Below are positions 17,015 through 26,082 of a stretch of DNA of 63,144 nt, piece after piece. Positions within the stretch are counted from its first letter, which is position 1, and the number at the start of each line of letters is the position of its first letter. The DNA is from JBDRHL01 sp043816955 (GTDB lineage Bacteria > Planctomycetota > Phycisphaerae > Sedimentisphaerales > CAYZTY01): positions 1 to 63,144 of the forward strand of contig JBDRHL010000073.1 in the NCBI GenBank assembly GCA_043816955.1. The letters are read 5' to 3'. The notes below the pieces were generated by a model that saw nothing but the letters and a program-made list of their open reading frames with translations, was not told the origin of the DNA and did not search any database. The translations under genes were made by a program, and so were the position numbers.

Positions 17015-17386
17015 TGCCTATTATCCAGTACGCCAGTTCCTATTAGACTATTCTTTGCTGATAGACCAGCAAGATTCACGAGTGGTCATAATACGGTAAG
17101 CGAAGCATTTAGGCAAGTGCATTTGCCTAAATGCAGCGATTCTGCAAGAAGTTTGTTCATGGAGTTTTGTGGTGGCTAAATCGGGGTTTATCAGATAATT
17201 ACGGCAATTGGGGAACTTGCTACTAAGTCAACGTATTTTCACAAGGCTATTAAGCCTCCCCGATATAGCAGATGGTCTGCGCAGGAGGTCTTCATTTTGT
17301 GGTAATCTGACCTTACGTATCTGTGGAGTGCAGCCATCGATTAACGGTGTGATTCCAGAGAACCGGCATAGTTAGGGTGCCAATAG
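17015..17386. other. Gap upstream of the R-M operon
   Basis: Holds the operator/promoter at 17088-17134 and otherwise no gene. A 12-base string GTGGAGTGCAGC near 17325 recurs near 37400, too short to interpret. Confidence 0.5.
17088..17134 (-). promoter_or_regulatory. Promoter with perfect palindrome over -35, R-M operon
   Basis: GCATTTAGGCAA (17105-17116) and TTGCCTAAATGC (17123-17134) are a perfect 12-bp inverted repeat with a 6-base centre. On the minus strand TTGCCT inside it can act as a -35 box (plus 17111-17116), followed after exactly 17 bases by TATTAT (plus 17088-17093). The leader to the methyltransferase start is about 65 bases. An operator here would give repressor or autoregulatory control of methyltransferase and nuclease. 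Confidence 0.6.
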
Positions 17387-17998
17387 TCAGAGCGTAGGTA
17401 AAGGCAGTTGCAGTAATGTGTATAATAGGCCAACAATAGGAAATATCAGCCTAAGCCCTCCAAGCATAAAAAATCCTACAAGGACAAACATCCCATATCG
17501 AGCGAACTTATTATAAGCGTTAACAGCTGCTGGAGTTTTTAATCGGGCATAGACCATCTTGGAGCCATCCAGTGGTGGGATAGGAAGCAGGTTGAAAACA
17601 GCTAAAATAAGATTAAACAATATGCCAAGCAATACAAAATTACCCAACGTTGTTTGTGCTTTCAGATGCAAGAGATGGAAAACGCCAGCCAAAATAAGGG
17701 CAAGCAGTATATTAGAAACAGGGCCTGCTGCCGACACCTTAAATATTTGTCTTTTGCTTAGAATTGCAAAGTTGACAGGAACAGGCTTTGCCCACCCAAA
17801 ATGCACGATAAGCGGCAATATGATCGTCCCTATTAAACTGATATGTGCTATGGGATTCAGAGTCAATCGCCCCATTCTCTTGGCAGTATCATCACCATAT
17901 CTATAAGCCATCCACCCATGGGCATATTCATGAATGGTTAGTGAAACAAGGAATATGGGAAGAATTGACAAAAAGTCTAAAACTCGTATCTCTGACAT
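17387..17998 (-). CDS. Site-2 protease family (M50) zinc metallopeptidase
   Basis: Integral membrane metalloprotease of the rhomboid-like/FtsH-adjacent M50 group that cleaves proteins within the membrane. The zinc-binding HEYAHGWMA is in the first transmembrane helix (residues 22-30), and the third ligand motif NLLPIPPLDGSK lies near residue 142. About five hydrophobic helices span 203 residues, the usual length of the compact bacterial forms without PDZ domains. GAGG four bases upstream supports the start. It is isolated from its neighbours by gaps of more than 300 bases, so its regulatory target, if any, cannot be inferred. Confidence 0.92.
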   Translation of the reverse strand: MSEIRVLDFLSILPIFLVSLTIHEYAHGWMAYRYGDDTAKRMGRLTLNPIAHISLIGTIILPLIVHFGWAKPVPVNFAILSKRQIFKVSAAGPVSNILLALILAGVFHLLHLKAQTTLGNFVLLGILFNLILAVFNLLPIPPLDGSKMVYARLKTPAAVNAYNKFARYGMFVLVGFFMLGGLRLIFPIVGLLYTLLQLPLPTL

Positions 17999-18311
17999 AG
18001 TACCTCGTAAAGTTCAAAAATATGCTACAGTAATAATCCAGGAACCGTACAATTAAAAGCCTGGAAAGTCAATGACTACGTTATGGCTAATTTTAACTCG
18101 GATAATCTATGTAACCGGAGCCTCCCGCAAGAGGCTATAATACGCGGGGTCGTGCGGATCTGACCTCATGACCTGTGGACGTATGGTCATCTACGAACGT
18201 GTGGCTATCGGATACTGGTTCTGACGGCCCTAATTTGGTAATTGACGCACGGATTACATATACCGATGCTCATAGTTGCCCTTGTTTTTAGCCTGAAAAC
18301 AGAAGTTTGAA
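17999..18311. other. Intergenic gap, minor inverted repeat only
   Basis: About 310 bases with no gene. A 6-bp inverted repeat AGCCTC/GAGGCT at 18119-18136 is the only structure seen and may be chance. Confidence 0.4.
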
Positions 18312-18608
18312 TTAGGCGACTTTGCTGCCACACTCAGAGCAGTAGCTGGGGTTTCCCAGTAATCGTTTGTCACAAACCGGGCAACTCCGAGCCATAGCAA
18401 ATCTGCCCTTGCCGGGATTAACCAGCAAAATTAAAAGTGCCACAATTACCGTGATCGCAGTGCCAGTCAGAAAATTTTCCCGAAGCCAATTTGCTTTCTC
18501 TGGAACACCTTTCTCTGCCAGCCAGTTGGCGATTAATAGCACATTTCCAGCAAAGAAAATGCTCGCAATAATCGCTATTACCATGATTTTTCTGATTCCC
18601 ATGCTCAT
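18312..18608 (-). CDS. Small membrane protein with C-terminal zinc ribbon (paralogue 2)
   Basis: A 98-aa protein, paralogous to that at 11690. Hydrophobic helix at residues 5-27, a linker ANWLAEKGVPEKANWL, a second helix TAITVIVALLILLV near residue 58, and a CPVC...YCSEC ribbon at the end. GAGGG six bases upstream supports the ATG at 18608. Sequence similarity to the other copy runs the whole length and is high in the second helix and ribbon. Function unknown. It is possibly ancient local duplication, with the R-M unit and protease gene inserted between. Confidence 0.8.
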   Translation of the reverse strand: MSMGIRKIMVIAIIASIFFAGNVLLIANWLAEKGVPEKANWLRENFLTGTAITVIVALLILLVNPGKGRFAMARSCPVCDKRLLGNPSYCSECGSKVA

Positions 18609-18839
18609 AATAAACCCTCAAAAATTAGCCTTTTTATGCCAGCATAGCGCATGTGCCCCAGCAAGCGCAAGCTAAAAATATTTTTTCTGAATTGAAATTT
18701 TATTTATCAGGTGTAAGTTCTTATTAAATAGGGAGTTATCTTAACAAATAAAAGAGAGATTTCTTGACAATCATGCTCATTTTAACAGTACCTGGCGGGC
18801 GAAATTATAGTGAGTAGCAAAAATACTGCAAAATAGTTC

Positions 18840-18898
18840 TTGACTTTCTGCCTTATTTCATGTTATATTTTGCCGTTGTAATCTGACTACTGTATAAT
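18840..18898 (+). promoter_or_regulatory. Promoter(s) of the type I R-M locus
   Basis: TTGACT (18840-18845) is followed after 18 bases by TATATT (18864-18869). A second pair, TTGCCG (18870-18875) and a perfect TATAAT (18893-18898) with a 17-base spacer, would start RNA only about 7 bases before the first hsdS ATG, giving a nearly leaderless message. No Shine-Dalgarno is visible before that gene, which fits. The remainder of the 18609-18911 gap shows nothing else. Confidence 0.5.
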
Positions 18899-18911
18899 AT
18901 TTTACTGTTGT

Positions 18912-19514
18912 ATGATAATGAAAGTAAAAATAAAAAAGGTTGCTGATTTTCAGATGGGGTACCAGTTTCGTGAAAGGCTGGGCACCTCTTCTACGGGCGA
19001 CTATCGGGTTATCCAGGCAAAAGATATATCGCAAGCCTTTGACCACAGACTTGATTTATCAAATTTACACAGGGTTATGCCAAAAAGAAATGCTGAGAAA
19101 TATAGAGTTAAAAATGGAGACGTTATTTTTCTGTCGAAGGGACGACGGAATTATGCAACTCTGATTAGCCAATTGTCACCAGATTTGAAAACAATAGTGG
19201 CTGGTTATTTTTTTGTTATTCGACCTAAAACACAGGTAGTGATACCGGAATACATAGCCTGGATTATCAATCAACCACCAGCTCAGAGCTACTTAAAAAG
19301 TGTATCGCGGGGTTCCGGGATGCCTTTTATTCCGAAAACTGCTTTTGCAAATCTCGAAATACCTATTCCATCTATTGACGTTCAAGAACAGATTGTAAAA
19401 CTATATGAGTTATCTTTTCAGGAAAGTATGCTTTTGAAGCAGTTAGAAGAGAAAAGAAGCAAATTGATTAGCAAAATATGTATTGAAGCTGCAAAGCAAA
19501 AACAAGAAATGTGA
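18912..19514 (+). CDS. Half-size type I restriction specificity subunit (single TRD)
   Basis: A 200-aa HsdS-like protein with one target-recognition domain (residues 1 to about 160) and one conserved helical spacer (VQEQIVKLYELSFQESMLLKQLEEKRSKLIS). Normal HsdS has two of each. KNGDVIFLSKGRRNYATLI and FIPKTAFANLEIPIP are characteristic HsdS strands. Half-subunits can dimerise to read a palindromic site. ATGs at 18912 and 18918 are both possible, neither with a ribosome site. It ends 10 bases before hsdM and so is operonic with it. A complete HsdS lies further downstream, so either may partner with HsdM. Confidence 0.85.
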   Translation: MIMKVKIKKVADFQMGYQFRERLGTSSTGDYRVIQAKDISQAFDHRLDLSNLHRVMPKRNAEKYRVKNGDVIFLSKGRRNYATLISQLSPDLKTIVAGYFFVIRPKTQVVIPEYIAWIINQPPAQSYLKSVSRGSGMPFIPKTAFANLEIPIPSIDVQEQIVKLYELSFQESMLLKQLEEKRSKLISKICIEAAKQKQEM

Positions 19515-19524
19515 GGACTTAAAT

Positions 19525-21030
19525 ATGGCCAAAATGCTTACAAACAAAGAGATAGAAAATGTTATCTGGCGTGCCTGCGACACTTTCAGGGGAGTAATAG
19601 ATCCTGCTCAATATAAGGATTACATCCTGACGATGCTCTTTGTTAAATATCTCAGTGATTTAGCAAAGGATAAGCGAGAAGAGTATGCCAAGAAATATAA
19701 AGGCGATAAGATTCGTGTCGAGCGTTCGATGAGCAGGGAACGGTTCTTTGTCCCAATCGAATGCGATTTTGATCATCTTTACACAAAGCGTGAGGCTGCA
19801 AATATTGGTGAGTTGATTAATATCGCCCTTGAAAAGATCGAAGATGAAAATAAATCAAAGCTGGAAAATGTATTTCGTAACATCGATTTCAATTCCGAAC
19901 CAGCTCTTGGCCAGACACGCGACAGGAACAGAAGGCTGAAAAATCTTCTCGAAGATTTTGCTGAGCTTGACCTTCGCCCCTCTCATCTGGAAGGCCGTGA
20001 CATCATAGGCGATGTGTATGAATATCTTATCGCTAAATTTGCAGCAGGTGCCGGCAAAAAGGCCGGTGAATTCTACACACCGCCGGAGCTTTCCGCTCTA
20101 CTGGCCAAATTGCTGAAACCGAAGGCAGGAGACAGGATATGCGATCCTGCCTGCGGGTCCGGCTCACTGCTTATCAAAGTAGGCAATCAGGTCGGGACGG
20201 ATGATTTCTTTTTAGCCGGTCAGGAATCGAACGGCAGCACATGGGCCTTATGCAAAATGAATATGTTTCTGCATGGCATGGATAGTGCCCGAATAGAATG
20301 GTGCGATACCCTGAACAACCCGCGGCTTATCGAAGGTGATGAACTGATGAAATTCAACATCGTTGTTGCAAATCCGCCATTCAGTCTTGATAAATGGGGT
20401 GCCGATACAGCCGAGGCAGATCGTTTTCGGCGTTTTCATCGTGGCATTCCACCTAAAAGCCGTGGCGATTATGCATTTATATGCCATATGATTGAAATTG
20501 CCCTGCACGGTGAAGGTCGGATCGGCGTAATAGCCCCGCATGGTGTTCTTTTCAGAGGCGGCAGCGAGGGGATAATCCGCCAGAAACTTATCGAAGAAAA
20601 TCTTCTCGATGTGGTAATTGGCCTTCCACCGAATCTTTTCTACGGGACAGGCATACCGGCAACCATTCTGATCTTCGACAAGAGCCGAACGAAAAAGAAA
20701 AACAGAGATGTTATATTCATTGATGCCAGCCGGGAATTCGAAAATGGTACTAACCAGAACAAACTGCGTCAGCAGGACATCGAAAAGATAGTTAAAATCT
20801 ACAAAGACTATAAGTCGGTTGAGAAATATTCTTATCGAGCAACCTTCGATGAGATTAAGGAGAATGACTTTAATCTGAATATCCCTCGCTATGTGGATAC
20901 CTTTGAGGAAGAACAGGAAATCGACGTAGAGGCGGTTCAGGAAGAAATAAAAGGAATCGAAGGTGAACTGACGAAAGTCAGGGGCCAAATGGATAAGTAT
21001 CTAAAAGAGCTTGGCTTACAGAAAAAATGA
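19525..21030 (+). CDS. hsdM: Type I restriction-modification methyltransferase subunit HsdM
   Basis: N6-adenine methyltransferase subunit. The 501-aa protein starts at the ATG at 19525 with GAGG upstream. An extended in-frame start would lie in the preceding gene. HsdM N-terminal helical domain (IENVIWRACDTFRGVIDPAQYKDYIL), then GEFYTPPELSALLAKLL, motif I DPACGSGSLLIK near residue 206 and motif IV NPPFSLDKWG near residue 282, all intact. A C-terminal coiled region (EEIKGIEGELTKVRGQMDKYLKELG) should contact HsdS. The last HsdM residues (YLKELG) are repeated in another frame context just after fic (ggaactgggactgtag near 22330), possibly marking where accessory genes were inserted. Confidence 0.95.
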   Translation: MAKMLTNKEIENVIWRACDTFRGVIDPAQYKDYILTMLFVKYLSDLAKDKREEYAKKYKGDKIRVERSMSRERFFVPIECDFDHLYTKREAANIGELINIALEKIEDENKSKLENVFRNIDFNSEPALGQTRDRNRRLKNLLEDFAELDLRPSHLEGRDIIGDVYEYLIAKFAAGAGKKAGEFYTPPELSALLAKLLKPKAGDRICDPACGSGSLLIKVGNQVGTDDFFLAGQESNGSTWALCKMNMFLHGMDSARIEWCDTLNNPRLIEGDELMKFNIVVANPPFSLDKWGADTAEADRFRRFHRGIPPKSRGDYAFICHMIEIALHGEGRIGVIAPHGVLFRGGSEGIIRQKLIEENLLDVVIGLPPNLFYGTGIPATILIFDKSRTKKKNRDVIFIDASREFENGTNQNKLRQQDIEKIVKIYKDYKSVEKYSYRATFDEIKENDFNLNIPRYVDTFEEEQEIDVEAVQEEIKGIEGELTKVRGQMDKYLKELGLQKK

Positions 21031-21058
21031 TATGTTTACGGTATCGACGGAAATCCAG

Positions 21059-21125
21059 AATATGTCGAAAATATGCAATAATATCGACATATTGTATTGT
21101 TGTGTCTATTGTCTCGACATATAAT
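21059..21125 (+). promoter_or_regulatory. Promoter and three operator half-sites before fic
   Basis: AATATGTCGA (21059-21068) and TCGACATATT (21084-21093) are a perfect 10-bp inverted pair. A third copy TCGACATATA (21114-21123) overlaps a perfect TATAAT (21120-21125). TTGTTG at 21097-21102 with a 17-base spacer can serve as -35. The arrangement gives fic its own regulated promoter inside the R-M operon. Confidence 0.6.
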
Positions 21126-21177
21126 TGCTTTGAACCGAAGGAAAAGAAAATCCTGAATATATGGGAGTAAAAACAAA

Positions 21178-22311
21178 ATGAAATTTGACAGAACCAAACC
21201 GTATAATTCACTTCCGCTTTTGCCGCCCAGAGAAGACATCGAAAGCAAGCCAATACTTAAGAAATGTATCTCAGCGAGAGCGGCACTGGCCGAACTGAAA
21301 CAAGGGGGGAAATTAATTCCTGATCAATCTGTTTTAATTAACACAATACCGCTGCTGGAAGCCCAGATGAGTTCAGAGATCGAAAATATAGTAACTACTA
21401 CTGACAAGCTTTTTCGATTTGCCTCGTGTGAGCCTGAAAAAGCAGACCATGCCACCAAAGAAGCTCTTAGCTATAGGCGTGCCTTGTATCAGGGATACAT
21501 GGCCCTCAACAAAAAACCTGTATGTACGTCAACAGCGGTAGAGGTTTGCCGAACCATACTGAACAAGGATATGGATATACGCAAAATACCCGGAACAGCT
21601 TTGAAGAACCCAGCAACAGACCAGATCATATATACTCCTCCTGTCGGTCAGAACCTTATCCGTGACAAGTTATCCAACTGGGAAAAATTTCTCAATCAAA
21701 GCTCAGATATAGACCCGCTTATTCGGATGGCCATAGGACATTATCAGTTTGAAGCGATACATCCCTTTACTGACGGCAACGGCAGAACAGGCCGAATACT
21801 CAATGTCCTGTTTTTGATACAGCAGCAACTGCTCGAGATACCTGTTCTGTATCTGAGCCATTATATTATCAACCACAAAAACGATTATTATTCACTGATA
21901 AGACAAATAACTGAAAAACAGCAGTGGCAAGATTGGATTATCTACATTCTTGATGGCGTTGAACAGACATCCGCCTGGACAACAGAAAAAATCAGAGTTA
22001 TCAATCAGTTACTTGAACATACCTGTGATTACGTCCGCCACAAAAAGCCTAAAATATACTCAAGAGAGCTTATCGATATTATTTTCGAGAAACCTTACTG
22101 CAGGATTACCAATCTGGTTGAGGCGAAGGTCGCAAAGAGGCAAACAGCTTCTGTCTATCTTAAGGAACTTGTCAGTGTTGGCGTACTTGAAGAAAAAAAG
22201 GCAGGCCGGGAAAATCTGTACGTTCATCCAAAATTCATGAAGCTGTTGACCGAAGATAAAAACTCTTTTGAACCCTATTCGACAAAATCAAAACCGGCTA
22301 ACAGGAAATAG
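21178..22311 (+). CDS. Fic family AMP-transferase-like protein with C-terminal winged helix
   Basis: Fic enzymes usually transfer AMP from ATP to target side chains. The catalytic signature HPFTDGNGRTGR is complete near residue 195, with the His and both Arg present. The inhibitory motif (S/T)xxxE(G/N) is visible in the N-terminus as SSEIEN near residue 63, so activity is probably autoinhibited. The C-terminal 90 residues (CRITNLVEAKVAKRQTASVYLKELVSVG) resemble a winged helix, typical of DUF4172/Fic proteins that also bind DNA. GGAG precedes the ATG. It lies between hsdM and the rest of the type I locus, downstream of operator-like repeats that its own DNA-binding domain could recognise (inference). 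Confidence 0.93.
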   Translation: MKFDRTKPYNSLPLLPPREDIESKPILKKCISARAALAELKQGGKLIPDQSVLINTIPLLEAQMSSEIENIVTTTDKLFRFASCEPEKADHATKEALSYRRALYQGYMALNKKPVCTSTAVEVCRTILNKDMDIRKIPGTALKNPATDQIIYTPPVGQNLIRDKLSNWEKFLNQSSDIDPLIRMAIGHYQFEAIHPFTDGNGRTGRILNVLFLIQQQLLEIPVLYLSHYIINHKNDYYSLIRQITEKQQWQDWIIYILDGVEQTSAWTTEKIRVINQLLEHTCDYVRHKKPKIYSRELIDIIFEKPYCRITNLVEAKVAKRQTASVYLKELVSVGVLEEKKAGRENLYVHPKFMKLLTEDKNSFEPYSTKSKPANRK

Positions 22312-22362
22312 ATGGATATTTGAAGGAACTGGGACTGTAGAAAAAAGAGAAAGAGGTTGAAG

Positions 22363-23970
22363 ATGGCGAAAACTAGACTATCCATTTATTTAATTAAAGA
22401 AGGAATTACGGAACATTCAGAAATTATCAAGTCTATCCAAAGCGACCGTACTCTAGAAATAGACAGAATAGGTACTTTTTATTACTGGCCCTCCTATGCT
22501 ACTCCTCCGTCTTGGGTTGACAGTTTTTTCGACAACACTTTGGGGGCGATCAGCAATCTATTAAGTTCAACCGCAAAGGCCGTTTTTCTTATTCCTGTTG
22601 ATATTCCTTCTGGACAATCTGGCACGACGACGATACCTAGAATTTATGCTTTGACATTTGGGCCAGGTTGCTATTCTTTAAAACCAGATGTTTTTGAAGA
22701 ACGATTTGGCCTTATCTGTACGCTCAACATCGTAGGCAAGTTACGTAAGATACAAACAAAGAATATATCTTCGATACCAAAGGATATAAGTGAACAATTG
22801 AGTAAGGAAGGTGAAATTGCCGATTTCGCTATAGACCCAGAACAATGTTTAGTCAAGAATATTACTGGTGTTTCAACAGATCTTCAATTCGGGAAAATGA
22901 TTTCTGGAAAAGATGCTTTAAGTGTTACAGTTGGGCGAAAAATAAATAATATCAAAGAGTTTCTGCGGTTATGTTACGAAAAATATATTTGTGATGATTA
23001 CAAACAAGATTATGAGTGGATTGACCAAATTGCCGAGGTAAATTCACCAGGTATCAAGGAAAATTTGAATGGTACGTTGATTTCAAATATAGAAAATTCT
23101 CATTTAGAAAATATATGGATGGCTGTTCCTGATATTATACCTTGGGAACAAGTATCTGGGTTCAAATACAAAAAACAAGGGGAATTATATGATGATATTG
23201 ATTTACCTGAATTTCTTGATTCCCTATCCGATGAAAAAAGAAGTAGTCTGAGTATTGGTTACCTGAAAAACAAATCAATTTATTGCATGCGAGCAAATGA
23301 GAGTGATGAATTTGCCAGTTGGTCTGCATATAAGTGTTTGTATTGTGAAATAAGACATGAAAGACACGTATACCTACTCAGTAATGGGAAATGGTATGAA
23401 GTAAATGCAGATTATGCGGCACGTATAAACCAAGAATTTGAAGACCTTCGTTCCTGTGGTTCATCGATTGAATTGCCGCCAATGAGTTTTCAACCCGGCG
23501 AAACGAAACTGGAAAAAGAGAATGACTATAACTTACGTATAGCTCAGCAAAATTCAGATTTACACTGCTTGGACGGTAATACAATACCGCATGGATCTGC
23601 TCATAGTAAAATCGAGTTTTGTGATTTGTTTTCACGCGACAATAAAATCATTCATGTAAAAAAATATGGAGCGTCTTCTGTTTTAAGTCATTTATTTTCG
23701 CAAGGTACTGTTTCTGGCGAACTTTTTCTAAGAGACAAGGACTTTAGGGATAAGCTTAATGAGAAACTGCCGGATGATTTAAAGTTAAACGATACAAACA
23801 TTTCTCCCAAGGCAAACGACTATGAAATTATATATGCAATTGCAAGCTCCCACGAAACAGAGTTAGAGTTGCCTTTTTTCAGTAAAGTAACGCTTAACGC
23901 AGCAAGAAATCGATTAAAGCTTTTTGGTTACAATGTGTCGTTGCTAAAGATTGAGACCACGAAACCATGA
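22363..23970 (+). CDS. TIGR04141/DUF6119 family protein
   Basis: A 535-aa protein of the sporadically distributed TIGR04141 (DUF6119) family, often found in mobile and defence islands with unknown function. The family-typical C-terminal block is clear: KIEFCDLFSRDNKIIHVKKY followed by GASSVLSHLFSQGTVSGELFL and a final PFFSKVTLNAARNRL. The N-terminus (SIYLIKEGI) also fits. No classical nuclease motif is obvious, although the C-terminal block has nuclease-like charged residues. The start is placed at the ATG at 22363 with AGAGG upstream; a TTG six bases earlier is less likely. The gene overlaps the next hsdS by ATGA, so it is translated as part of the R-M operon. Confidence 0.8.
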   Translation: MAKTRLSIYLIKEGITEHSEIIKSIQSDRTLEIDRIGTFYYWPSYATPPSWVDSFFDNTLGAISNLLSSTAKAVFLIPVDIPSGQSGTTTIPRIYALTFGPGCYSLKPDVFEERFGLICTLNIVGKLRKIQTKNISSIPKDISEQLSKEGEIADFAIDPEQCLVKNITGVSTDLQFGKMISGKDALSVTVGRKINNIKEFLRLCYEKYICDDYKQDYEWIDQIAEVNSPGIKENLNGTLISNIENSHLENIWMAVPDIIPWEQVSGFKYKKQGELYDDIDLPEFLDSLSDEKRSSLSIGYLKNKSIYCMRANESDEFASWSAYKCLYCEIRHERHVYLLSNGKWYEVNADYAARINQEFEDLRSCGSSIELPPMSFQPGETKLEKENDYNLRIAQQNSDLHCLDGNTIPHGSAHSKIEFCDLFSRDNKIIHVKKYGASSVLSHLFSQGTVSGELFLRDKDFRDKLNEKLPDDLKLNDTNISPKANDYEIIYAIASSHETELELPFFSKVTLNAARNRLKLFGYNVSLLKIETTKP

Positions 23971-25259
23971 CTGATCCAAATAACAAAAAATCGGATTATA
24001 AAAAAACTAAGATTGGTTTAATACCCGATGATTGGGATTGTGTGCATCTTGAAGATGCTGCCAAAGTGGTATTAAGCAACGTTGACAAAAAGATGTACGA
24101 AGGCCAAAAACCAGCCCTTCTGTGTAATTACACGGATGTGTATTACAACAAATATATAACCAAAACAATCGACTTTATGAAAGCAACGGCATCAGAAAGA
24201 GAATTCGAAAGATTCAGCTTGTTGCAGGATGATGTTGTAATTACAAAGGACTCTGAAGACAGAAACGATATAGCTGTTTCGGCATTAGTAACAGAAAAAC
24301 TGGCTAATGTCCTCTGTGGATACCACCTTGCTATTATTAGGCCAAATCCGGCAAAGTTGCGGGGGGCATTTTTTAACAAATATTTGGAATTACATCCTGT
24401 AAAACATTATTTTTCGACGTTGGCAAATGGCGTGACAAGATTTGGCCTTACAGATCAGTCTATTAGACGTTCCCTTGTATTTTTGCCTCCGTTACATGAG
24501 CAGAAGAAAATTGCTGATATTTTGGGCGAATGGGATTCAGCAATATTTGAAACCGAAAAGCTGATATCGCTTAAGAAAAAGTTGAAAAAGGCTTTATGCC
24601 AGCAACTGCTAACCGGCAAACACCGGTTCAAAGGTTTCAAAAAACCTTGGAAAGAATATCGACTCAGCGACATTGTGAAAATAGTTGAAAGGCCTGTTGA
24701 ATGGGATGAGGATAAGTTGTACCGGCTCGCAAGTGTTAGACGCTGGTCAGGAGGGATGTTTATAAGAGAGGAGCGAAATGGCCACCAAATCAAGGTCAAA
24801 AAACTCAGAACTATAAAAGAAGGTGATTTCTTAATTTCTCATATACAGTCTGCTTACGGTTCAATGGCGTTAGTATCCAGAGAATTTGATGGTATGTATA
24901 TATCGGAATTATATACGGTTCTTTTGCCTAAAAATCCGGATGATTTTGACATTAGATATTTGGCCTACATGTCCCAAGATAAATACATGTGGCATCTTGC
25001 TTATCTTGCGAGCAATGGTTTCTTTGCGGAAAGGCTGCGATTAAATTTCAACCCAGAGGATTTTCTAAAGCATAAAATCAAGATACCCGCAGACATTAAA
25101 GAGCAAGGCATGATAATTGAGATACTCAATTCTATAAGCAATAAAATTGCTCTGCTTGATCAGAAGTTAGAATTGCTGAAACAGCAAAAACGCGGTCTGA
25201 TGCAAAAATTATTAACCGGCAAAATACGAGTAAGGATTTTAAAAAAACGAAAAACATAA
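23967..25259 (+). CDS. hsdS: Type I restriction specificity subunit HsdS (full length)
   Basis: A 430-aa subunit that recognises the bipartite DNA target and bridges methylase and nuclease. Two target-recognition domains (about residues 10-180 and 225-390) each end in the conserved helix: EQKKIADILGEWDSAIFETEKL then KALCQQLLTGKHR, and EQGMIIEILNSISNKIALLDQ then GLMQKLLTGKIR. The repeated LLTGK marks the tandem architecture. The start overlaps the TIGR04141 stop as ATGA. It is the more likely partner of the HsdM/HsdR pair since it is complete. Its TRD sequences differ from those of the half-size subunit at 18912. Confidence 0.95.
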   Translation: MTDPNNKKSDYKKTKIGLIPDDWDCVHLEDAAKVVLSNVDKKMYEGQKPALLCNYTDVYYNKYITKTIDFMKATASEREFERFSLLQDDVVITKDSEDRNDIAVSALVTEKLANVLCGYHLAIIRPNPAKLRGAFFNKYLELHPVKHYFSTLANGVTRFGLTDQSIRRSLVFLPPLHEQKKIADILGEWDSAIFETEKLISLKKKLKKALCQQLLTGKHRFKGFKKPWKEYRLSDIVKIVERPVEWDEDKLYRLASVRRWSGGMFIREERNGHQIKVKKLRTIKEGDFLISHIQSAYGSMALVSREFDGMYISELYTVLLPKNPDDFDIRYLAYMSQDKYMWHLAYLASNGFFAERLRLNFNPEDFLKHKIKIPADIKEQGMIIEILNSISNKIALLDQKLELLKQQKRGLMQKLLTGKIRVRILKKRKT

Positions 25260-25275
25260 AATACAAGGAGAAACC

Positions 25276-26082
25276 ATGTTAAAGGTCAAAGGTTACAATC
25301 TTCAATCTTTTACGATTGGATCTAAGCATGTTCGGGCATTTTCTTTAGACAACTGCTCAGGGGTGATAATAGATTATGTTCTTGCTGAGTGTGGAGTGGA
25401 AAAATCGCCTCTGCCTGCAGAATTTTACAAGCGCATAAGCTTTGGAGATGGAGCGATCAAGTTAAACAGTTCTGATGACTTGGCATCGTATATTGTAACA
25501 AGAGATAATATTGCCCTTGCGCAAAAAACAGGTTCTATCGAAGAAAGTTTGGTCGATTTAGAAACAATTCTCAAACAGGGAAGGCACATTATCCCGGGGA
25601 CATTGTCATTTATGAATAATCCTAAAGCTAAATTTTTAGGAATGGTCTGGCAATTTACTGAGGCACAAACAAAAGCCCGAGAAAGGTTTAATCATCCCGT
25701 AGCTGAAGATATTAGCAAAAGACTACTCAAATTTGACCTTCAGGGCAAAGAACATCCATCAGAAGCTAATGCACGATTGGCATTTCGGAAAAAACTGACC
25801 AATAGCTATTTAATGCGTGGTCAGGATGATTTTCTTAATGTCATCATCAACATTGGTGATTCTGCCATAAATGATTTATGGTCGGATTCTGAGGATACAA
25901 AACCCAGAACACAGATAGTCGAAGATACAAGAGTAGGATATATTTCAGTTGACGTTCAAATTTTCTTCGACCCACGACGAAAGATAAGTGAAAAAGCGAT
26001 TGATGCTCATTGGGATGAATGCTCCAGATTAAAAAGTCGTATTGCAGAATTACTGAAAGGGGTCGGCTTTGAAACAGAGTAA
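25276..26082 (+). CDS. Unknown 268-aa protein inside R-M operon
   Basis: No family I can name with confidence. A predicted soluble, mixed alpha/beta protein. The C-terminal part (VGYISVDVQIFFDP followed by a long helix with WDECSRLKSRIAELL) faintly recalls TIGR04255-type sporadic proteins, but I would not rely on it. AAGGAG lies upstream of the ATG. It overlaps the next gene by 14 bases, with a TTG start, so the two are likely translationally coupled and functionally linked. Confidence 0.65.
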   Translation: MLKVKGYNLQSFTIGSKHVRAFSLDNCSGVIIDYVLAECGVEKSPLPAEFYKRISFGDGAIKLNSSDDLASYIVTRDNIALAQKTGSIEESLVDLETILKQGRHIIPGTLSFMNNPKAKFLGMVWQFTEAQTKARERFNHPVAEDISKRLLKFDLQGKEHPSEANARLAFRKKLTNSYLMRGQDDFLNVIINIGDSAINDLWSDSEDTKPRTQIVEDTRVGYISVDVQIFFDPRRKISEKAIDAHWDECSRLKSRIAELLKGVGFETE

